The notes below the pieces were generated by a model that saw only the letters and a program-made list of their open reading frames with translations, ran no database searches and was not told the DNA's origin. The translations under genes were made by a program, and so were the position numbers. A DNA stretch of 39,636 bases from NCBI GenBank assembly GCA_031268995.1, contig JAIRWK010000317.1, positions 1 to 39,636 on the forward strand, read 5' to 3'. The DNA comes from Planctomycetaceae bacterium. GTDB lineage: Bacteria > Planctomycetota > Planctomycetia > Pirellulales > Thermoguttaceae. Within the stretch, counting starts at the first letter, position 1, and the number at the start of each line of letters is the position of its first letter. Below are positions 33,395 through 39,636 of this stretch, piece by piece.

Positions 33395-33477
33395 CTATTA
33401 ATGCATCGCCCTCAAATAATTTTCCCAAAATAAAAAAGTGGCAAGTGGTGAGTGTCTAGGCGAAACTTCCCAATATC

Positions 33478-33606
33478 GGACACGTGTTAGCATAAAACTA
33501 CCCCTAACCCTTTAAAAACCACCCCTAACCTCTACTTCGGAGGGGTTAGGGGTGATTCCCCTTAACTTTAGAGCATTAATGGTAATTTTATTTCAGGGCG
33601 ATGCCC
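33478..33606. repeat. Family D repeat with strong hairpin
   Basis: ACCCCTAACC (33521-33530) and GGTTAGGGGT (33544-33553) form a perfect 10-bp stem. The flanks TTAGCATAAAACTACCCCTA and ATTAATGGTAATTTTATTTC are shared with copies at 9751 and 9845. Confidence 0.75.
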
Positions 33607-33631
33607 AAATCTGACCCACCACTTTCTTTGG

Positions 33632-33658
33632 AATCTGGTTATTTGCGTGCTGATTTTT
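33632..33658. repeat. Family B repeat, right fragment
   Basis: TTATTTGCGTGCTGATTTTT is the right B arm. Together with 33373-33394 it suggests a B repeat split by the D repeat. Confidence 0.5.
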
Positions 33659-33749
33659 TTAGGACGATTAGGGGGGGTTGTCAGGTTACGTTGTACTGAT
33701 AGAATGTTCGCTCTTTTGGATTAGCATTGGCTTGAAATTTGTGTTGTTT

Positions 33750-33833
33750 TGTACTCAAGCTGTTTTAAAATTCCGAAAGCTGAACGCGCAAATGCAACAT
33801 CGTGAAACACCGCCCATACCGGCTAGGTGTATA
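33750..33833 (+). repeat. Family A element with internal deletion
   Basis: GTACTCAAGCTGTTTTAAAA at the left and CATACCGGCTAGGTGTATA at the right; about 20 bases are missing in between. It lies 45 bases before the rplU start. Confidence 0.75.
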
Positions 33834-33878
33834 ATTCAGTATAACTTCAACTCAGTCCCCAAAATAAGGTAAAATATA

Positions 33879-34193
33879 ATGTACGCAATTTTTGAGAAAG
33901 GAAATCATCAATTCAAAGCCGAAATAAATAAAAGGATCACCATTGATTATCAAGGCGAAATCGAACCCGGTACAGAAATCGAATTTGATAACGTACTACT
34001 GGTCAGCGACGATGAAAGCGTGAGGGTTGGTACGCCTAAATTGAATAACGCTAAAGTGATAGGTAAAGTTATTTCAACTGTGAAAGGTCCCAAATTAACG
34101 GTTGCGAAATTCCGCCGAAGGAAAAATTCTAAAAGAAAGACCGGACACAGACAGATTTTCACGCTAGTTGAAATAAACGAAATAGTCAGCTAA
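33879..34193 (+). CDS. rplU: 50S ribosomal protein L21
   Basis: The 104-residue protein matches L21 over its full length: MYAIFEKGNHQFKAE, GTEIEFDNVLLVSDD, VRVGTPKLNNAKVIGKVIS, KLTVAKFRRRKNSKRKTGHR and a final FTLVEINEI. It binds 23S rRNA with L20. An AAGGT element lies upstream of the ATG. The usual downstream partner rpmA (L27) is absent; the next 360 bases hold only repeats. Confidence 0.97.
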   Translation: MYAIFEKGNHQFKAEINKRITIDYQGEIEPGTEIEFDNVLLVSDDESVRVGTPKLNNAKVIGKVISTVKGPKLTVAKFRRRKNSKRKTGHRQIFTLVEINEIVS

Positions 34194-34221
34194 GATGTTG
34201 TCCTGAAATAAAATTACCGTT

Positions 34222-34322
34222 AGGCACTGCCCGAAAATATTTTTCCCTCAATTTCACAAAAAACACTGAAGCACAAGCGTGTATTGATTATTAATGGTAC
34301 ATTTATTCATCGGCGATGTCTT
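34222..34322. repeat. Family J repeat, unoccupied
   Basis: GGCACTGCCCGAAAATATTT through GATTATTAATGGTACATTT to CGGCGATGTCTTA matches the two flanks of the A element at 25886-25986 without an insertion. Confidence 0.75.
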
Positions 34323-34358
34323 ACTGCCCTAAAGGGATTGCTAAAAACTCATTTTAGT

Positions 34359-34392
34359 CCTGTAACGGTAGCGTCCTCGTTTCCGTTACAGG
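34359..34392. repeat. Family G hairpin
   Basis: CCTGTAACGG and CCGTTACAGG form a perfect 10-bp inverted repeat with a 14-base loop. Confidence 0.7.
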
Positions 34393-34423
34393 TGTTTTTT
34401 AGAGCCTCCCTAAAGGAAACTTC

Positions 34424-34541
34424 CTCAAGCCGCTTTAATTTCCGAAGTTGCGGTAAACCTGCAACGCATAGCGTTGGACAAGCGTAACAGCGAGAAGCGG
34501 TTGTTCAAGGGCGAAGTCTGTTGCATGTATTGACTTCGGTG
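34424..34541 (+). repeat. Family A2 element, degenerate
   Basis: TCAAGCCGCTTTAATTTCCG, GGTAAACCTGCAACGCATAG and GAAGCGGTTGTTCAAGGGCG follow the A2 order. The right end is eroded (TTGACTTCGGTGTA). Confidence 0.65.
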
Positions 34542-34560
34542 TAGATTGTTATTGAGACCG

Positions 34561-35892
34561 ATGCCACAATATCCTTATAAGCCTTTTATCTGGGACGAGA
34601 GCGAAACTCTTTCGCGTGATGAAATTCGTGCGATTCAATTTGTTCGTTTGCGTGAATCGGTTCGTCGTTGTATGTCGATTCCGTTTTATCGCAAGAAGTT
34701 TGACGAAATGGGATTACAAGTTGAATCGATTGGTTCGGTTGATGATATTGTCAAGCTGCCGCTTACGACCAAATCTGATTTGCGGGACAGTTATCCGCTT
34801 GGTTTTCTTGCTGTGCCGCGTGAAAAAGTTGTCCGTTATCACGGTTCGACCGGCACTACCGGCAAACCTACGATTATGGCTTATACTCAAACGGATATAG
34901 AGTTATGGTCAAATCTTTGTGCGCGTTTTCTTGTTTCCGGCGGGTTGCAATCTCATCATACGGTTCAAGTTGCGTTTGGTTATGGTCTTTTTACGGGCGG
35001 TTTTGGCTTGCATTATGGGATTGAGCGGGTTGGTGCGGCGGTGGTTCCGGCGGCGGCGGGCAACACTAAACGGCAAATTATGTTGCTCAAAGACATACAA
35101 GCAGACGGGTTAGTTTGCACGCCAAGTTACGCTCTGACAATCGCGGAAGCAATTAGAGCGGAAAATGTTGACACTTCCGAGCTATCGCTCAAATTCGCTT
35201 TTCTAGGCGGCGAACCTTGGACGGAGCAAATGCGTGAATCGCTTGAAACAACTATAGATATAAAAAGTTCAAACAACTATGGGTTGAGCGAAGTGATGGG
35301 ACCGGGCGTGAGCGGCGAATGTCAAGCGAGGTCGGGAATGCATTTTCAAGAGGATCATTTTATTGTCGAGTGTATTGATCCTGATACGTTGCAACCGGTT
35401 CGGGAAGGTCAAGCGGGCGAGTTAGTTATTTCGTCGATTTCGCGCGAGGCGATGCCGATTTTGCGCTATCGGACGCGGGATATTGCGGTAATTTATTCCG
35501 GTCGTTGTGAATGCGGTCGGGAGACATTGCGGATGGGTCGGGTGATTGGGCGAAGTGATGACATGTTGATAATACGCGGAGTGAATATTTTCCCGTCGCA
35601 AATTGAGGAGGCGTTGCTTTCTATTGAGGGTGCTGCGCCGCATTACCAAATCATACTTGAGCGTCCGAAAACTCTTGATGAAGTGCGGGTTCGTGTCGAG
35701 TTGGACAAGAATTTACTTTCGGACAAAATGATTGACATGGTTCAACTAAAAACGCGAATCGAAGGGGCAATTCATCAAATTACAGGATTACATCTTCCCG
35801 TCGAATTATTGCCGCCAATGACTCTCGAAAGATATGAGGGCAAAGCTAAAAGAGTAATCGATAAAAGAAATATCGTTACAAATAATCTTTAG
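34561..35892 (+). CDS. paaK: Phenylacetate-CoA ligase-like AMP-forming enzyme
   Basis: From the ATG at 34561 the product has 443 residues, typical of PaaK. The P-loop-like YHGSTGTTGKPT (about 98-109) and FGYGLFTGGFGLHYG are characteristic. YGLSEVMGPGVSGEC, the adenylation-site YRTRDIA and GRSDDMLIIRGVNIFPSQIE follow. The enzyme activates an aryl or similar acid to its CoA thioester through an acyl-adenylate. Homologues occur in organisms without a phenylacetate pathway, and no paa genes are adjacent, so the substrate is open. The five codons upstream (TTG start) are less likely. A G-type hairpin follows the stop. Confidence 0.9.
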   Translation: MPQYPYKPFIWDESETLSRDEIRAIQFVRLRESVRRCMSIPFYRKKFDEMGLQVESIGSVDDIVKLPLTTKSDLRDSYPLGFLAVPREKVVRYHGSTGTTGKPTIMAYTQTDIELWSNLCARFLVSGGLQSHHTVQVAFGYGLFTGGFGLHYGIERVGAAVVPAAAGNTKRQIMLLKDIQADGLVCTPSYALTIAEAIRAENVDTSELSLKFAFLGGEPWTEQMRESLETTIDIKSSNNYGLSEVMGPGVSGECQARSGMHFQEDHFIVECIDPDTLQPVREGQAGELVISSISREAMPILRYRTRDIAVIYSGRCECGRETLRMGRVIGRSDDMLIIRGVNIFPSQIEEALLSIEGAAPHYQIILERPKTLDEVRVRVELDKNLLSDKMIDMVQLKTRIEGAIHQITGLHLPVELLPPMTLERYEGKAKRVIDKRNIVTNNL

Positions 35893-35910
35893 AAAACTTC
35901 TAAAAACCAA

Positions 35911-35965
35911 CTGTAACGGAATCGTCCCGCTTCCGATTTCGGTAGCGGGGACGCTACTGTTGCAG
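35911..35965. repeat. Family G hairpin, extended
   Basis: CTGTAAC...TTGCAG outer arms enclose GTCCCGC/GCGGGGAC. It begins 18 bases after the ligase stop, a terminator-like position, but no clear T run follows. Confidence 0.6.
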
Positions 35966-36013
35966 AACTAAAAATACTTTTGCCAAAAAAATTTTTTGGA
36001 GGAAATTTATCTG

Positions 36014-39000
36014 ATGAGAAATTGCTTTATTATTTGTGTGGTGATTTTGTTTTTTATTATTTTGGGCAATGATTTAATTTGTGCGGAACGGGATCGCGAG
36101 CGGGTGCGGGAGCGTTTTTGGCAAATTCTGGTTGAATCGCCGCGTCGAGGCGCAACATTTGATCGTGTCTATAATTATTATGCGGAATCAAATGCAGTCG
36201 ATCAACTTATAGACAAAGGTTTGGAGTTATCGAGGCAAAAGCCGGATGTTGCGGGTTCGTGGGTTTTACTTGGTTTGATTTATGAGCGTTGCGGTGAGTT
36301 GGGGAGTGGGATTGAGGCGTTTAGGCGGGCAGTTGAGATCAATAAATTTGATTCGTTGGTGTTTTATTATCTTGGCGAAATGTTGATCGCGCAAGGAAAT
36401 TTGCGAGAAGCGGCGGATGTGTTGGATAAGGCATTGCAAAATAAACCGGCGAATAAACATGAGCTTCGGTCTATTCTTTTATTGTTGGGCAAGACATCGG
36501 AGCGCTTGGGTGATTCAAGAAAAGCCGATGCCGTTTGGTCGCAACTCGAACAACTTTACCCGAACAACCCCGAAATAATTACCGTAATAACAAGTATTCT
36601 TGAAGCGGAGGGGCGGATTGACGAAGCGATAAAGCGGTACGAACGATATCTGAAAGTTCAGCCTAGCGGTTATAATTTTGTCCGATTTAAGTTGGCGGTG
36701 ATTGGGTTGAATATGCGGGCGGGCGAGGGATTTTCGCCGGTTGGTGATTATGCGGAGTTGTTGGACAAGGTTGATGCGGGTGGTTGGATGGCGGAGATTG
36801 TTAGGAGGCGTTTGGAGCTGTATTTTTCAGAGCGAAATGATTTTGTCGGGCTTGCGAATTTTTATGAAAAGCGATTGCGAGATCACCCAAACGAACCCGC
36901 CGTGATTCTGCAACTCGCAAATTTGTTTGTAAAACTTGATCGCAAAACGGATGCGTTGGAGTTGCTTAACGGTTCTATTGAGAAATTTCCCAAAGATGTT
37001 TTATTGCGGCGGGCAATAATTGATATTTACGTCACAGAAAATAATTTTGATAAAGCAATCACGCAATACCAACAAATCATCTCAATTACTCCCGCCGATT
37101 CAAGTGTTCTGATTGCTTGGGGCGAGTTGGTTATGAAAACGGAGCGGGCGGACAAACGCGGCGAAGCTGCAAAAATCTGGTCGCGGTTAATTGATTTATC
37201 GCCGAATGATCCGTTAGTTGCGATTCGGGTTGCGGAGTTAGCGGCGAAGTATGGTATGGTTGAGTTTGCGGAAAAATATTACAAACGGGCGGTAGTTTTG
37301 CGTCCTGATGATGCGGCGTTTCGCGAGTATCTTGGTTTTTTTTATTACAGTCAGTCCGAATTCAAAAAGGCTGTCGAAACAATTCAATCAATCGCCGAAG
37401 GTGAACGAAAAAACGCCGAAACTCTCGTCCTCGCCGGAACTTTACTCCAATCAATTCAAGCCGAAACGGAAGCCTTCAACGCATTTGAAAACGCCGTAAA
37501 AATTGCTCCAAAAAATCCAATGATAAAATTGAAATATATTGAATCATTGATTCGCCGTCATGAAATTGATCGCGCAATTTCGCAATTGATTGAGTCCGAT
37601 CAATTGATTATAAGCGACGATGAGTTTGATATGTTTTTGCGCAACGAAATTAGAATTGTGTTGCGAAGTTCGCAGATGGACAATATTTTGAGCAAATTGA
37701 CAAATGAAAGTTTAGAAAAATCGTCCAATATACCGAAGCCGGTATGGGCGGTAGGCTTCGCCCATGAACAACCGCTTCGCGATGCTACGCTTGCGTGTTC
37801 AGTTTCGGGAATTTCAAAACAGCTTGAGTATAATATTGCAACAAAAAAGCCGCGGCAGAGATTATATTGGCGGCTTGCGGTTTACAATCAATACGCGGGC
37901 AAAAGTGAAGTTGCGGTTAAAATGATGGATGCCGCGATTGAATATGTTGAAGTTATGCCGGATACGGTGTCGTTGCGAATATTGCAAACGGCGGCTGAGC
38001 TTTACGCGACTTGCGGCGCGGCGGATAAAGCGGTCAAATTTTTACAAATACTCGCAGCCCAAAATAACATAATGCAACCCGTATATCTTCGGCAACTTGC
38101 GGAATTGCAAATTAAAACTGGCGACCAAAACGCCGCTGCCCAAACGGTTGACCGTTTATTTAACTCCGGTACCGCCAATACAACAACCACAATATCAACT
38201 GCCGAATTGCTTCTCAATTTGGGACGAATAAAAGACGCAATTGATCTGTTGCGGCGAAGTTCGCGTTCAAAGCCGAATGAATTATTGATACAAAAAATGC
38301 TCATCGAATATTTGGCAAAAGACGGACAAACAAAAAACGCAATTGATGCGGCGTTGCGTTTATTTGACCGGCTTGACGACGTGGAGGGCAAAATGCAGTT
38401 GGCGAAATTGACGGCGGAATATTGTAAGGCTATCGGCGACAACGAAAAAAATATTGACGGCACAAAAAACGCTGAAAAATTTAGAAATGATAAGTTGCGT
38501 GAATTATTGTACAAAATAAGAATTTTGCCTGGCAAGCGTTTATCTGTGCTTTGTGTTGCGAGCGTGTTTGAGGTTTTGGAGGATTTTGTTTCGGCGCGGT
38601 CGGAGCTTGAGGGATTTTTCATTTTGTCCGAAGGAAAGCAGAACGCGGATAAATTATTGTTACAAAAATTAGTAACTGTTACGAAAAAATTACACGACTA
38701 CGAGGCGGCGGTCAAATATCAAGAATTGATTTGCAAAAATCATTCGGATTCGGCGGAATTTGACAAGTTATTTATACTCTACGATCTTGCTGGTAACCGC
38801 GAAAAAAGCTCGCAACTGTTCATGCAACAAATATTAAATAAAACCGAAATCAATGAACAAATTATAATGATTGACAGAATGATTTGTCGTGAGGAGTATG
38901 ATGCGGTTGAGCATGTGCTTGCGTTTTTTGAGATACATGAGGAGCTGAATTGGGAGATAATGTATCGGCAAATAGTAATCGCCGCATACAAAAAACAGAA

Positions 39001-39463
39001 AAATTTGCCCGAACTAGTACAAAAATTCCGCAAACAAAAATTCGTCAACAACGCCGTGAATAACCACAATAAACACACGCCCGATGATCAATTGACAAAA
39101 TATCTCAAAGATCAATTCAACAACAACGCATGGATTTTATCGGACAATTTACCGACGAATGATTTTAGTATTTGGGGCAAAGATTCGGAGATGTTGTCGA
39201 TTTTCAGGCAACAGGAGATTTTTTTATTGACATTGTGTGGTGAGCGGTTGTGGCGTAATCCAAATTATCGTACATTTAATAACGTTCCGCCGCCCAAGCC
39301 GTTTTATTATATTGATAATTTTTCGGATGCGAAATTTTTTGCGTTATGTTGGTTGTTACGGGAAGAGGACGCAGACAAAATTATTCACAACAACGAAATA
39401 ACCGGCGACGAAACAAAACGCCTAAAAGCATTATCAGAATCCCTGAAAAAAAATACACCGTAG
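36014..39463 (+). CDS. Large exported TPR protein with an in-frame A repeat
   Basis: From the ATG at 36014, with GGAGG 11 bases upstream, the product has 1149 residues. MRNCFIICVVILFFIILGND is a signal peptide or membrane anchor. The region RFWQILVESPRRGATFDRVY resembles the N-terminus of a family of TPR proteins common in Planctomycetota. TPR units run through most of the chain (LLGLIYERCGELGSGIEAFR; YLGEMLIAQGNLREAADVLD; AKIWSRLIDLSPNDPLVAIR). Residues about 572-607 are encoded by a 104-bp A element, in frame, between helical repeats. It is probably an envelope scaffold; no enzymatic domain is seen. Confidence 0.8.
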   Translation: MRNCFIICVVILFFIILGNDLICAERDRERVRERFWQILVESPRRGATFDRVYNYYAESNAVDQLIDKGLELSRQKPDVAGSWVLLGLIYERCGELGSGIEAFRRAVEINKFDSLVFYYLGEMLIAQGNLREAADVLDKALQNKPANKHELRSILLLLGKTSERLGDSRKADAVWSQLEQLYPNNPEIITVITSILEAEGRIDEAIKRYERYLKVQPSGYNFVRFKLAVIGLNMRAGEGFSPVGDYAELLDKVDAGGWMAEIVRRRLELYFSERNDFVGLANFYEKRLRDHPNEPAVILQLANLFVKLDRKTDALELLNGSIEKFPKDVLLRRAIIDIYVTENNFDKAITQYQQIISITPADSSVLIAWGELVMKTERADKRGEAAKIWSRLIDLSPNDPLVAIRVAELAAKYGMVEFAEKYYKRAVVLRPDDAAFREYLGFFYYSQSEFKKAVETIQSIAEGERKNAETLVLAGTLLQSIQAETEAFNAFENAVKIAPKNPMIKLKYIESLIRRHEIDRAISQLIESDQLIISDDEFDMFLRNEIRIVLRSSQMDNILSKLTNESLEKSSNIPKPVWAVGFAHEQPLRDATLACSVSGISKQLEYNIATKKPRQRLYWRLAVYNQYAGKSEVAVKMMDAAIEYVEVMPDTVSLRILQTAAELYATCGAADKAVKFLQILAAQNNIMQPVYLRQLAELQIKTGDQNAAAQTVDRLFNSGTANTTTTISTAELLLNLGRIKDAIDLLRRSSRSKPNELLIQKMLIEYLAKDGQTKNAIDAALRLFDRLDDVEGKMQLAKLTAEYCKAIGDNEKNIDGTKNAEKFRNDKLRELLYKIRILPGKRLSVLCVASVFEVLEDFVSARSELEGFFILSEGKQNADKLLLQKLVTVTKKLHDYEAAVKYQELICKNHSDSAEFDKLFILYDLAGNREKSSQLFMQQILNKTEINEQIIMIDRMICREEYDAVEHVLAFFEIHEELNWEIMYRQIVIAAYKKQKNLPELVQKFRKQKFVNNAVNNHNKHTPDDQLTKYLKDQFNNNAWILSDNLPTNDFSIWGKDSEMLSIFRQQEIFLLTLCGERLWRNPNYRTFNNVPPPKPFYYIDNFSDAKFFALCWLLREEDADKIIHNNEITGDETKRLKALSESLKKNTP
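37729..37832 (-). repeat. Family A element inside a coding region
   Basis: 104-bp copy translated as residues about 572-607 of the TPR protein (KPVWAVGFAHEQPLRDATLA core). Gene and element have opposite relative orientation to that in the phosphoesterase, so another reading frame of the element is used. Confidence 0.92.
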
Positions 39464-39490
39464 TCCCGGTGTGGACGCAAGCATTCCACG
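39456..39490 (-). repeat. Family A remnant
   Basis: TACACCGTAGTCCCGGTGTG followed by GACGCAAGCATT resembles a heavily eroded A end. It spans the TPR stop codon. Confidence 0.35.
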
Positions 39491-39496
39491 CATCGC

Positions 39497-39524
39497 CCTG
39501 AAATAAAATTACCATCTCATGTTA
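39497..39524. repeat. D-associated repeat
   Basis: CATCGCCCTGAAATAAAATT followed by ACCATC is the inverse of the motif at 33573-33606. The remaining bases to 39636 show no gene. Confidence 0.55.
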
Positions 39525-39636
39525 CGCACTCTCAGTAGAAAGTGCCTGAATAATTTGTCAAAGAGCATTTTCCGTAGCCCCGCATGGGGCGAGATTATCA
39601 AACATTCAGCAACTAGACTTTGAACGCTTATCAATT

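Larger units (their letters stand above)
32832..33878. other. 1-kb spacer of nested A repeats, B fragments and a D repeat
   Basis: No credible gene is present between cheA and rplU. The apparent ORFs here are A-element translations. The region holds an A2 element interrupted by an A element, another A copy, two B fragments, a D hairpin and a deleted A copy before rplU. Confidence 0.75.
34194..34560. other. Spacer with J, G and degenerate A2 repeats
   Basis: No gene is seen. It contains the unoccupied J repeat, a G hairpin and a degenerate A2 copy ending just upstream of the ligase start. Confidence 0.65.

Noticed and set aside
241-39490. CRISPR array as an explanation for the many repeats
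   Set aside because: Copies are about 100 bp, irregularly spaced, in both orientations, and separated by genes. No cas genes are seen.
1-39636. tRNA, rRNA or known riboswitch
   Set aside because: No cloverleaf, rRNA core sequence or recognisable riboswitch motif was found by reading; a covariance-model scan would be needed to exclude small RNAs.

Overview
The window looks like chromosome from an AT-rich planctomycete, most likely of the Pirellulales/gut Thermoguttaceae type. The evidence is two DUF1559 pseudopilin-like genes each followed by a small carboxypeptidase-regulatory-like lipoprotein, a Tat-exported oxidoreductase start, a giant Asn-rich DUF4175-like membrane protein, large secreted TIM-barrel and TPR proteins, and a PurL with a PurS-like N-terminus. 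No rRNA, tRNA, integrase, transposase or CRISPR array was recognised. There are 23 genes on both strands, mostly as single units separated by repeat-filled spacers.

Layout. 0-5 kb: Tat-exported oxidoreductase fragment, Asn-rich membrane protein, PaaI thioesterase. 5-11 kb: secreted protein, DUF1638 protein, first lipoprotein/DUF1559 cassette, Fsr-like MFS exporter. 11-20 kb: secreted glycosidase-like protein, GT9 glycosyltransferase, second lipoprotein/DUF1559 cassette. 20-30 kb: XrtA-type polysaccharide deacetylase, rplS, purL, tsaE, a DtxR-family regulator, a CPPED1-like phosphoesterase, nadB. 30-39.6 kb: orphan CheA with two Hpt domains, rplU, a phenylacetate-CoA ligase-like protein and a large TPR protein.

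The most striking content is repetitive. A family of about 100-bp elements (here family A; ends TATACCG and GAGTATA) occurs about 28 times, roughly once per 1.4 kb. Copies fill spacers, nest in each other and interrupt other hairpin repeats. Three copies lie in frame inside protein-coding genes (membrane protein, phosphoesterase, TPR protein), each read in a different frame, and one appears to supply the start codon of a lipoprotein gene. A second palindromic family (F) is in frame inside purL. This resembles the protein-invading Rickettsia palindromic elements, but in a planctomycete and with a different sequence. Further hairpin families (B, C, D, E, G, H, J) fill the spacers, and family B sits almost exclusively just past stop codons.

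Two other systems deserve attention. Both DUF1559 genes carry long G homopolymers (15 and 14) inside the ORF upstream of the prepilin motif, as expected for phase-variable contingency loci. The second one also has four CTTAAY hexamers at exact 11-bp spacing upstream, resembling an OmpR/PhoB-type regulator site. All assignments come from reading the sequence; no database search was run.
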